Assembly (NCBI GenBank): GCA_018969935.1
Contig: JAGWXJ010000004.1
Coordinates: forward strand, 1 to 31,706
Direction of reading: 5' to 3'
Origin: Alphaproteobacteria bacterium
Lineage (GTDB): Bacteria; Pseudomonadota; Alphaproteobacteria; Micavibrionales; UBA1664
DNA: 31,706 bases
Shown: in pieces, positions 17,877 to 24,347 of the stretch
How positions within the stretch are numbered: position 1 is the first letter of the stretch
How the letters are laid out: each line of letters begins with the position of its first letter
The notes under the pieces: generated by a model
What the model was told of the DNA's origin: nothing
Database searches by the model: none
The model's input: the letters and a program-made list of their open reading frames with translations, nothing else
Translations under genes and position numbers: made by a program

Positions 17877-19553
17877 TTAGCTCTTAGTTTTAAATTCAGA
17901 GATACGAAGCTCAATATCATGCATTTCTGCAGTTTTGTTTTGTGCATTTAGCGCTTCTCTTAAATTTTTTAGACTTTCCAATACTAATGGATGTTTTGGG
18001 CCTAAAAGTCGCTCTCTTATACCAAGACCTATTCGAATAAACTTTTCAGAGTCTCCGTAGCGGCCTTGCTTATAATACACAGTGCCTAAGTCAGCATAAC
18101 TGTTAGCAACGTTTATGTGCTCCTGACCAAAGATATCTTCTTTTATCGCTAACGATTTTGAGTATAGCTTTTCCGCATTATCGTAATGCCCTTCCAATGA
18201 GTCTAGGCTAGCAAGGTTATGAAGTAAGACAGCCGTTTTCAAATGATTAGCGCCGTATATCTGCTTATGGATATATAAAGATTTTTCAAATAGAGGGCGA
18301 GATTCGGCAAGTTTTCCTTGCTGCTTATATATTAAGCCAAGATTATTGAGAGCTGTGGCTACATGGGGGTGGCTGTCTCCGAAAACTCGTTTAGAGGTAA
18401 ATATTACTTTCTCAAATAGTGAAATAGCCTGATCTAGTTGGTTTAGTGATTTATAAAGATAGGCAAGATTATTGAGCGTAACAGCGTAATCAGGATGATT
18501 ATGGCCTAATAACTTTTCTCGTATAACTAATGCTGATCGTAGAAACTTCTCGGATTCTTGATATCTAGCGAGTATCAAATATAGCGTCCCAAGATTGTTT
18601 TGGAATTTTGTTACCTCTAATGATTGTGCACCAAAAACTTTTTCAGTAGCTGCGAGGCCTTCTAAATAAAATCTTTCAGCATCTGGGTATTTATTAGTCA
18701 CTTCATACAAAGAGCCTAAGTTATTTAGAATTAAAAAAAGCCCTGCTTTGTTCGAGTTTTCCTCAGCTTTGTAAATGCTCAATGCCCTTAAATATAAAGT
18801 CTCTGCATCTATGTAACGGCCTTGAGATTTGTAAACTTCAGCAAGATTGTTTAATAGATCAGCAGCCTCTGTGTTCTTGAGAGAGAATTTCTCTTCGTGA
18901 ATTTTTAGAGCTCGTTTAAAAAGATTCTCTGCTTCTTCATAATATCCTAAAAGATTCGCATTCTCCGCGTATTGAGCGAGGTAAATTGGGTTGTCGTGTT
19001 GTAAATTGCTAGCCTCTTTGGCATATTTATAAGCATCAGCGTATTCCAACTTGCTGTGGGCCAGTTGCGCCAATTGATATGCAGCTTCAGCAGATTTATC
19101 TTTACTGCTTAATAGTACTTTTTCAAAAAGTGCTTTGGCGTCCTCAGTGTTTCCACTTTCTAAGGAGCGCTTAGCTTTATCTAATTGCTTTTTGGGAATC
19201 TCTTGCTCCAAGCTGGAAAGTGAAGCTTGAGCATTTTTTAATTCTTGTCTGTACTGATTGTAGGCAAAACTCAAATCTTTAAGCTTCGCTTGAATAGCGT
19301 TTAATTTATTCTCAAGAGCTAATAATTTAGCTTTATCTGATTTGCTTGTTGTTTCAAGTTCTTTACGGACTTCCTCCTCTTTTTTTAATAAATCTTCTGC
19401 GTATTGTTGTGGGGTAATATAGGATTTTCTATCCAATTTTTTTAAATAAGTTAGTGCAGTAAAGATAAAAGCACCTACTGCAGTAATAGCTTTTACAGCA
19501 TTAGAATTTCCTGAGTCTTGTAGCCAAATCCAAAGACTATCTAAATAATTCAC
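17877..19553 (-). CDS. Membrane-anchored coiled-coil protein with kinesin-light-chain type TPRs
   Basis: A 558-residue protein starting from a GTG at 19553, with AGAAGAGA as the likely ribosome site. Residues 20-37 form one membrane helix (AVKAITAVGAFIFTALTY), 50-118 are strongly Lys/Glu/Leu-rich and should be a coiled coil. From about 122 to the end there are roughly three ordinary TPRs, then eight 42-residue kinesin-light-chain type TPRs with the recurring core LNNLGxLY, an AExLYxRAL-like helix, and HP-x-VA joints. No enzymatic domain is visible. The likely role is a membrane-tethered binding scaffold. The DNA is clearly AT-rich (roughly 37-40% GC in lines I counted, against about 60-68% in gyrA) and uses AT-ending codons, so I infer horizontal acquisition. 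Similar TM-plus-KLC-repeat proteins occur near conflict systems, but no partner is present here. Confidence 0.85.
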   Translation of the reverse strand: MNYLDSLWIWLQDSGNSNAVKAITAVGAFIFTALTYLKKLDRKSYITPQQYAEDLLKKEEEVRKELETTSKSDKAKLLALENKLNAIQAKLKDLSFAYNQYRQELKNAQASLSSLEQEIPKKQLDKAKRSLESGNTEDAKALFEKVLLSSKDKSAEAAYQLAQLAHSKLEYADAYKYAKEASNLQHDNPIYLAQYAENANLLGYYEEAENLFKRALKIHEEKFSLKNTEAADLLNNLAEVYKSQGRYIDAETLYLRALSIYKAEENSNKAGLFLILNNLGSLYEVTNKYPDAERFYLEGLAATEKVFGAQSLEVTKFQNNLGTLYLILARYQESEKFLRSALVIREKLLGHNHPDYAVTLNNLAYLYKSLNQLDQAISLFEKVIFTSKRVFGDSHPHVATALNNLGLIYKQQGKLAESRPLFEKSLYIHKQIYGANHLKTAVLLHNLASLDSLEGHYDNAEKLYSKSLAIKEDIFGQEHINVANSYADLGTVYYKQGRYGDSEKFIRIGLGIRERLLGPKHPLVLESLKNLREALNAQNKTAEMHDIELRISEFKTKS

Positions 19554-19616
19554 GAAGCATCTCTTCTATTTGATGAAATCAAAGCTTATTTAAGTTATCC
19601 TGATTTTGTAAACACC

Positions 19617-19642
19617 AAAGCCCCGTCTTCGGGGCTTTTTTA
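19617..19642 (+). terminator. Strong plus-strand terminator with no gene upstream of it
   Basis: AAAGCCCCG-TCTT-CGGGGCTTT is a 9-bp stem running straight into TTTATTTT. The orientation is rightward, yet the gene to its left (the TPR gene) reads leftward. In the minus direction it could also weakly stop transcripts of the SpoU methyltransferase gene that ends at 19687, but the U-tract there is poor. Confidence 0.85.
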
Positions 19643-19686
19643 TTTTGTGCAAACGAACTGATAGGCCCCTAAAAGAGTGTTTGATA

Positions 19687-20484
19687 TCAACCGGTTCGGT
19701 CTTGTATGTGGTAGAGCATCACGCCCGTTGCAATGGCAAGGTTCAGGCTATCCGCGCGGCCTTTCATCGGCAGTTTTACAAGCGTTGGCAACGCGCCTGA
19801 AAGTTCGGGGGAAAGCCCTGCCTGTTCATTGCCCATCACCAGCAAAACGGGTTGGGTGTACGTAGCCTCGCGGTAATCCACCGTGCGCTCCGAAAGGTGT
19901 GTGCCGATAACGGCACCCTTCCATGCGCGCATATACGCCGTAAATTCCTCGCGCGTGGTTTGCGCCATCGGCACGGCAAACAGGCTGCCCATGGATGCAC
20001 GCACCGCTTCCACGGAAAACGGGTCGCAACACTGGTCGATAAGGATAACCGCATCCGCGCCCACGCCGTCTACGGTGCGCAAGATCGTCCCCAGATTTCC
20101 GGGGTCGCGCACCTGCTCAAGGGCAACGATGCAGGAATTTTTGGGCAAATCCGCAAGCGTGGATATACGCTGTTTGAAAACGCCAATCACCTGCTGCGGG
20201 TTATCCTTGTGGGATAGTTTTTCAAGCACGGCGTCATTGACTTCAAAACACTGGCCGCCGCCTGCAACGCAAGCGCGCTGCGCGCTGCGTATTTCGTTTT
20301 TGCCCGATACCTTGGTGTGAAAAACAAGGCGGTGGAGTTCCCACCCGTTCTGGATACCTTCCAGTACGTGGCGCAACCCTTCGGCAATGAACAGGCCCGT
20401 TTCGCGCCGTTCCTTGCGGCGTTCAAGGGCGCGTATGGCCTTTATCTCGTCATTCGCGGGGGATGTGATAAGGCGTGCGCTCAT
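19687..20484 (-). CDS. SpoU/TrmH-family RNA 2'-O-methyltransferase
   Basis: A 265-residue SPOUT enzyme that methylates ribose 2'-OH in rRNA or tRNA using SAM. An N-terminal substrate-binding domain (FIAEGLRHVLEGI, RLVFHTKVSG, VLEKLSHKDNPQQVIGVF) is followed by the knotted SAM domain. The three SpoU motifs are present: EQVRDPGNLGTILRTVDGVG (motif 1), VMGNEQAGLSPEL (motif 2) and LPMKGRADSLNLAIATGVML (motif 3). The architecture matches the RlmB/TsnR-like branch, but the exact target nucleotide cannot be read. I chose the ATG at 20484 rather than 20493 because it forms a 4-bp ATGA overlap with the stop of the upstream methyltransferase gene, indicating translational coupling. The two genes form an operon. 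Confidence 0.9.
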   Translation of the reverse strand: MSARLITSPANDEIKAIRALERRKERRETGLFIAEGLRHVLEGIQNGWELHRLVFHTKVSGKNEIRSAQRACVAGGGQCFEVNDAVLEKLSHKDNPQQVIGVFKQRISTLADLPKNSCIVALEQVRDPGNLGTILRTVDGVGADAVILIDQCCDPFSVEAVRASMGSLFAVPMAQTTREEFTAYMRAWKGAVIGTHLSERTVDYREATYTQPVLLVMGNEQAGLSPELSGALPTLVKLPMKGRADSLNLAIATGVMLYHIQDRTG

Positions 20485-21368
20485 GCGCTCCACCGTGCGT
20501 AAAGGGAAGTGGGCAGGGGGCGCGTTGCGGTTTCATCCACCAGCACCAGCTCGCCGGAATCGATGCTGCCCTTGGTGGGCGCAACATCCGCCAGCATGTG
20601 CGCAAGCGCAACCGATGAAAGGCGCAAGGCATAGGCGGTCAATATCATGAAGGATGCGTTATCCGATAACAGCGTCGCGCAATCCTTGAGCAGCGGGCCA
20701 ACATCGGTATCAAAGCGCCATACTTCGCCGTCTGCGCCTCTGCCGTATTTGGGCGGGTCGAGTAATATGCCGTCATATTTGTTGCCGCGGCGTATTTCGC
20801 GTTGCACGAATTTGCGGGCGTCCTCGCAAATCCAGCGCACCGATTTTTCATCGATTTTGGATGCCGCTTGGTTTTCCTTCGCCCACTGGATCGCTTTTTT
20901 GGATGCATCAACATGCGTGACTTGCGCGCCCGCTTTGGCGGCAATCAGGCTCGCTGCGCCCGTATACGCAAACAGGTTCAGCACTTTTAAAGGTTTGCCG
21001 TTGATGCGCTCGCGCATCCATGCCCAGTGCGGGCGCTGTTCGGGAAATAACCCCAAATGCCTGAACGCCATGAAGCGCGTGAGCATCGTCACGCCCTCAA
21101 CCTCTACCGGCCACGTTTCGGGCGGGTTCTTGATTTGGAAATCCCATTGCCCGCCTTCGTCGTCTTCACGCTCCGATGCGTTCCTGAAGATGGCCTGTGC
21201 CTCGTGCCAGCGGGTTTGGGGAAGGCGGGGCGCCCACAGCGCCTGCGGCTCCGGCCTGTCCACCACGATGCGCCCGTACCGCTCCAGCTTACGGCCATGC
21301 CCGCTGTCCAGCAGGGCATACCCCTCCCAGCCGGCTTCGGGGAGCATTGTGATGGCGTTATCGTTCAT
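20481..21368 (-). CDS. Class I rRNA methyltransferase, RlmI/RlmK-like
   Basis: A 295-residue SAM-dependent methyltransferase similar to the catalytic half of RlmI/RlmK-type 23S rRNA methyltransferases. VLNLFAYTGAASLIAAKAGA is the SAM-binding motif I, THVDASKKAIQWAKEN motif II, and ILLDPPKYGRG holds the DPP(K/R)F-type catalytic motif IV. The N-terminal part (about 1-90) is beta-rich and contains FPEQRPHWAWMRERI further on; the N-terminal PUA domain of E. coli RlmI is not recognisable. The ATG at 21368 is preferred over an in-frame ATG at 21389 because the promoter's -10 box lies 7 nt before it. The last four bases overlap the next gene. Target nucleotide not determined. Confidence 0.87.
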   Translation of the reverse strand: MNDNAITMLPEAGWEGYALLDSGHGRKLERYGRIVVDRPEPQALWAPRLPQTRWHEAQAIFRNASEREDDEGGQWDFQIKNPPETWPVEVEGVTMLTRFMAFRHLGLFPEQRPHWAWMRERINGKPLKVLNLFAYTGAASLIAAKAGAQVTHVDASKKAIQWAKENQAASKIDEKSVRWICEDARKFVQREIRRGNKYDGILLDPPKYGRGADGEVWRFDTDVGPLLKDCATLLSDNASFMILTAYALRLSSVALAHMLADVAPTKGSIDSGELVLVDETATRPLPTSLYARWSA

Positions 21369-21375
21369 GCCCGCC

Positions 21376-21404
21376 TGTATATCAGGCAACCCATGGATTT
21401 TAAA
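21376..21404 (-). promoter_or_regulatory. Extended -10 promoter of the two-methyltransferase operon, leaderless layout
   Basis: Reading leftwards, a weak TTTAAA -35 (21404-21399), a 17-bp spacer, then TGATATACA, an extended -10 (hexamer TATACA, 21381-21376). Seven nt (GGCGGGC) separate it from the ATG at 21368. No Shine-Dalgarno of normal spacing is present. Confidence 0.6.
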
Positions 21405-21411
21405 AGAAAAC

Positions 21412-21440
21412 TTGTTGCCAATATACGGATTATGTTAATA
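21412..21440 (+). promoter_or_regulatory. Promoter of the secreted-protein gene, leaderless layout
   Basis: TTGTTG (21412-21417), a 17-bp spacer and TTAATA (21435-21440), then 6 nt to the ATG at 21447. It diverges from the rRNA methyltransferase promoter with about 8 bp between the two -35 boxes. Confidence 0.5.
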
Positions 21441-21446
21441 AAGATA

Positions 21447-22493
21447 ATGCCGAACAAAGCAAATCCGCCGCACGCACGCTATATTGCCCTCGCATTTCTG
21501 CTGGCGGCATCGCCCACGGCCCATGCGGCCTACCCGAAAATCGGCACCGAATTACCACCCCCGCAAATGCTTCCGTCCATCTCTCCGCGCCTGAGAAACC
21601 TATTGCAGGAAGAAGCAATCGGGCGCCTGCCGAACCCTGCGGAAACCATGTTTGAATTTGCGGTCCCGCGCCGCCTTTTATCAGCGGACATGCTAAAGGG
21701 CTTTGCGGGCACTCCTGTTGTCATCACAAACTCGCATGAATGGGAATCCGAAACCGCTTTCAGGGAATGGATGGCTGCAAACGCCCCCAAGGCCGCGGCC
21801 AAGCTGGATGAAGCCGATAACTGGTCCGAAGTTTATGCCCGCTTCAACAAACAAAAGGGGCAGGCCTTCCTGATTGGCGATGCTTCTACGCGTTTCCTGC
21901 TGGTTGATCTGCCGGGCGGCCTTATTAACCGCCTGCTTGTGTCCGAAGCCATCCAGATAGTGATGGATGCACACTTCGCCGCCCGCACATACAAGTCACT
22001 CGAACTGTTCGGCATTCAGGGCTTCAAGCCGCAGGCCGTGATAGATACGTTCATCATGTCGCAATCCCACGGCAACGTGACCGACGCCGCAATCGAGCGT
22101 TACGTGGCCCGCAACTTCCACACGCAGCCGCACATAGCCTTGCCCGTGTTTCTGGCGTGGTACGCCGATATTGCCGGCGTGAAACCGCTTGAAAGCGGCT
22201 TTGAAACCTTGAAACGTCTGGAAACCGAAGCAGCCGCCGCATACACCGCCCTGATGGCCACCCCTGAAGAAGGGCGCATAGCCGTAGCCAAGGAATGGAC
22301 GGCCGAAAAAAGGGATAAAAAGCGCCTGATCGTCCCCACGGGCATTCGCGCGGCGCTTGGCCGTGCCTACCTTGCAGGCTTGCCCGTGGCAACCTTGCGC
22401 GCAAGCAAAATCAACCTTATCACCCCCATGCGGGATTTCGTAACCCCGCTCGGGCAGGCCCCAGTAGCCCCAAATCTTGCCCCGCGCCGCTGA
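21447..22493 (+). CDS. Secreted protein of unknown family
   Basis: A 348-residue exported protein that I do not recognise. Residues 1-26 are a classic signal peptide: a short polar N-region, core YIALAFLLAASPT, and cleavage at AHA-AY. The mature part is mixed alpha/beta without cysteines forming obvious pairs, repeats or membrane segments. Blocks that might identify it in a profile search are MFEFAVPRRLLSADML, VVITNSHEWESETAFREWM, STRFLLVDLPGGLINRLLVS and VIDTFIMSQSHGNVTDAAIE. I chose 21447 because of the promoter position and because it gives a standard signal peptide; 21432 and 21393 are in-frame alternatives. Longer extensions would overlap the divergent methyltransferase gene. It ends 20 bp before coaD, but coaD may have its own promoter. 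Confidence 0.78.
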   Translation: MPNKANPPHARYIALAFLLAASPTAHAAYPKIGTELPPPQMLPSISPRLRNLLQEEAIGRLPNPAETMFEFAVPRRLLSADMLKGFAGTPVVITNSHEWESETAFREWMAANAPKAAAKLDEADNWSEVYARFNKQKGQAFLIGDASTRFLLVDLPGGLINRLLVSEAIQIVMDAHFAARTYKSLELFGIQGFKPQAVIDTFIMSQSHGNVTDAAIERYVARNFHTQPHIALPVFLAWYADIAGVKPLESGFETLKRLETEAAAAYTALMATPEEGRIAVAKEWTAEKRDKKRLIVPTGIRAALGRAYLAGLPVATLRASKINLITPMRDFVTPLGQAPVAPNLAPRR

Positions 22494-22506
22494 GTGTGCT
22501 TTAAGA
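22477..22506 (+). promoter_or_regulatory. Candidate coaD promoter, leaderless layout
   Basis: TTGCCC (22477-22482), an 18-bp spacer and TTAAGA (22501-22506), then 7 nt to the ATG at 22514. It overlaps the end of the preceding gene. The match to consensus is moderate; read-through from the upstream gene is also possible. Confidence 0.4.
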
Positions 22507-22513
22507 AGCGGGC

Positions 22514-23017
22514 ATGACAGCCACAAAGCCCCGCATCGGCATCTACCCCGGCACATTTGACCCCATCACCAAGGGGCACCTGCATATTATCAGGCGGTGC
22601 TCGAAACTGGTCGACCACCTGATAGTGGCCGTGGCCACAAACCCCAATAAAAAGCCAATGTTCAAGCTGGCTGACCGCGTTTCCATGACGGAAACCGACA
22701 TCGCCAACATGGAAGAAAAAGGCTGCCAGATAACGGTAGAGCCATTTGAAAGCCTGCTGGTGGAATTTGCCCGCCAGAAGGGCGCAGGCGTTATTTTCCG
22801 CGGCCTTCGGGCTGTTTCCGACTTCGAGTACGAGTTCCAGATGACCGGCATGAACGCCCGTCTGGCCCCCGAAATCGAAACGGTTTTCCTCATGGCATCC
22901 GACAAGTGGCAGTTCGTTTCTTCCTCGTTTTTGAAGGAAATTGCGCGCCTCGGCGGGGATATCTCCCCCTTCGTGACACCTGCCACTCAGGAAAAAATCC
23001 TTGAAGCGGTGAAATAA
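22514..23017 (+). CDS. coaD: Phosphopantetheine adenylyltransferase
   Basis: A 167-residue cytoplasmic nucleotidyltransferase catalysing the fourth step of CoA synthesis, 4'-phosphopantetheine plus ATP to dephospho-CoA. The N-terminus GIYPGTFDPITKGHLHII (9-26) includes the ATP-binding TxGH site (T19-H22). ANPNKKPMF-like TNPNKKPMFKLADR follows, then VIFRGLRAVSDFEYEFQM with the conserved RGLR and FEYE blocks. VFLMASDKWQFVSSSFLKEIA carries the second nucleotide-binding motif (ISSTxxR in most homologs, here SSSFLKE). Full family length. It is monocistronic or weakly coupled with the upstream secreted-protein gene, and a tRNA gene follows 29 bp after its stop. Confidence 0.97.
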   Translation: MTATKPRIGIYPGTFDPITKGHLHIIRRCSKLVDHLIVAVATNPNKKPMFKLADRVSMTETDIANMEEKGCQITVEPFESLLVEFARQKGAGVIFRGLRAVSDFEYEFQMTGMNARLAPEIETVFLMASDKWQFVSSSFLKEIARLGGDISPFVTPATQEKILEAVK

Positions 23018-23029
23018 ACCGTTTATGTA
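23001..23029 (+). promoter_or_regulatory. Promoter of tRNA-Lys
   Basis: TTGAAG (23001-23006), a 17-bp spacer and TATGTA (23024-23029). Transcription should begin about 10 nt before the tRNA. The -35 box is inside the last codons of coaD. Confidence 0.6.
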
Positions 23030-23046
23030 GGGGCACCTTTAAGGAC

Positions 23047-23122
23047 GACCGCCTAGCTCAGCCGGTAGAGCAACTGACTTTTAATCAGTAGGTCCCGGGT
23101 TCGAATCCCGGGGCGGTCACCA
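23047..23122 (+). tRNA. tRNA-Lys (anticodon TTT)
   Basis: A 76-nt tRNA with all stems present. Acceptor GACCGCC (23047-23053) pairs with GGCGGTC (23112-23118); discriminator A and an encoded CCA follow. The D arm contains AGCTCAGCCGGTAGAGC, the anticodon stem-loop is ACTGA-CTTTTAA-TCAGT with anticodon TTT, and the T arm holds GGTTCGAATCC. It reads AAA and AAG. No second copy of its 3' end is visible nearby, so there is no sign that it serves as an integration site here. Confidence 0.97.
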
Positions 23123-23148
23123 GTTACCCCTCCCGAAAAATCACCTGT

Positions 23149-23176
23149 TTGAACGCGTGTTGTCCGCGTGTATTCT
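23149..23176 (+). promoter_or_regulatory. Promoter of mbfA
   Basis: TTGAAC (23149-23154), a 16-bp spacer and TATTCT (23171-23176). The predicted leader of about 18 nt contains the Shine-Dalgarno CGGAGG. I could not identify a clear Irr or Fur operator. Confidence 0.55.
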
Positions 23177-23201
23177 TGGCCGTCACCATTCCGGAGGCAA
23201 C

Positions 23202-24158
23202 GTGAAGCAGCTCAAAGATCTATCCGAAGCCGAAGTACTCGCCCTCGCCATTTCCAACGAGGAAGAAGACTCGCGTATCTACGCAAACTTCGCGCACAAA
23301 CTGCGCGCCGAGTTTCCGGCAACCGCATCCATGTTTGAAGCCATGGTGGCCGAGGAGCAAGAGCACAAGAACATGCTCCTTGCCATGTACCGCAAACGCT
23401 TCGGTGACCAGCTTCCTTATATCACCCGTCAGGATGTCAAAGGCTTCCTGAAACGCGACCCTGTCTGGCTGATGGACAATCTTCGCATTGATACGGTGCG
23501 CCGTCAGGCCGAGTTGATGGAACTGGAGGCAAGCGAGTTTTACGCTCGCGCAGCCGATCAGGCCCATGATGTGGAGGTACGCAAGCTTCTGGGTGATCTG
23601 GCAATCATCGAAAAAGAGCACGAGGCCAGAGCCGCGGATATCGAGGAAAAGACGGTCACCCGTGACCAAAAGAAAATAGAGGATGAAGCCTCGCGCCGCC
23701 TATTCGTATTGCAAATTGTGCAGCCCGGTCTGGCAGGCCTGATTGATGGCTCGGTTTCAACACTCGCGCCCATCTTCGCGGCTGCCTTTGCAACCCACAG
23801 CAGCCATGAAACTTTCCTGATTGGTCTTGCGGCCTCCATCGGCGCTGGCATCAGCATGGGCCTGACCGAGGCGCTATCGGATGACGGCGCCATCACGGGC
23901 CGTGGCCACCCCGCCGTGCGCGGTTGGGCTTGCGGTATCATGACAACGTTGGGCGGCCTCGGCCACACACTGCCCTACCTGATTGAGGATTTCTGGACAG
24001 CCACGGGCATCGCCTTTGCCGTTGTCGTCATCGAGCTTCTGGCCATTGCTTGGACGCGCTGGAAATACATGGAAACGCCATTCCACAGCGCCATCGTGCA
24101 AGTCATTGTCGGTGGTGTGTTGGTTCTTCTGACGGGTATCTTTATCGGCGGCGGCTAA
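23202..24158 (+). CDS. mbfA: Membrane-bound ferritin / CCC1-type iron exporter
   Basis: A 318-residue inner-membrane protein of the MbfA type. An N-terminal rubrerythrin-like di-iron domain (about 1-145) is fused to a C-terminal VIT1/CCC1 transporter domain (about 160-318). The first has the Glu/His ligands of ferritin-like helices: SNEEEDSRIY, VAEEQEHKN, LEASEFY and IEKEHEAR. The second opens with the characteristic PGLAGLIDGSVSTLAPIFAAAF and has five hydrophobic segments. In rhizobia MbfA exports iron and protects against iron and peroxide stress. I chose the GTG at 23202 because a strong Shine-Dalgarno (CGGAGG, 23192-23197) lies 4 nt upstream and homologs begin with a 'K-x-L-x-x-L-(S/T)-E' block; the longer frame from 23157 would start ahead of the predicted promoter's start site. 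Confidence 0.93.
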   Translation: MKQLKDLSEAEVLALAISNEEEDSRIYANFAHKLRAEFPATASMFEAMVAEEQEHKNMLLAMYRKRFGDQLPYITRQDVKGFLKRDPVWLMDNLRIDTVRRQAELMELEASEFYARAADQAHDVEVRKLLGDLAIIEKEHEARAADIEEKTVTRDQKKIEDEASRRLFVLQIVQPGLAGLIDGSVSTLAPIFAAAFATHSSHETFLIGLAASIGAGISMGLTEALSDDGAITGRGHPAVRGWACGIMTTLGGLGHTLPYLIEDFWTATGIAFAVVVIELLAIAWTRWKYMETPFHSAIVQVIVGGVLVLLTGIFIGGG

Positions 24159-24347
24159 TAGGCAGCAGAGAAATTTTATCAGGCATCCCGCAAACTTTCG
24201 AATGCTTCACACGGCCTGAGGCCATTACTAACCGTGTACCCTTGCGCCAAAAAGACACTGACCCGTGTCCTCTCTCCATAACGCTTTGCCCGAAGGCACT
24301 ACCTGCAAATTTAATACCGCATTGATTTAATCTGGTGAATATTTTTA
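24159..24347. other. Intergenic region between mbfA and recG ends
   Basis: This 189-bp gap separates two convergent genes. It has two small hairpins, CACGG/CCGTG around a GGCCTGAGGCC core (about 24212-24238) and GACAC-TGACCC-GTGTC (about 24255-24270). Neither has a convincing U-tract. No coding region is supported. It probably holds the 3' ends of both transcripts. Confidence 0.5.

Noticed and set aside
21057..21446. N-terminal extension of the secreted-protein frame
   Set aside because: Antisense to the RlmI-like gene; would bury the signal peptide.
23047..24158. tRNA-Lys as an integration site with mbfA as cargo
   Set aside because: No repeat of the tRNA 3' end downstream, no integrase, and mbfA composition matches the chromosome.
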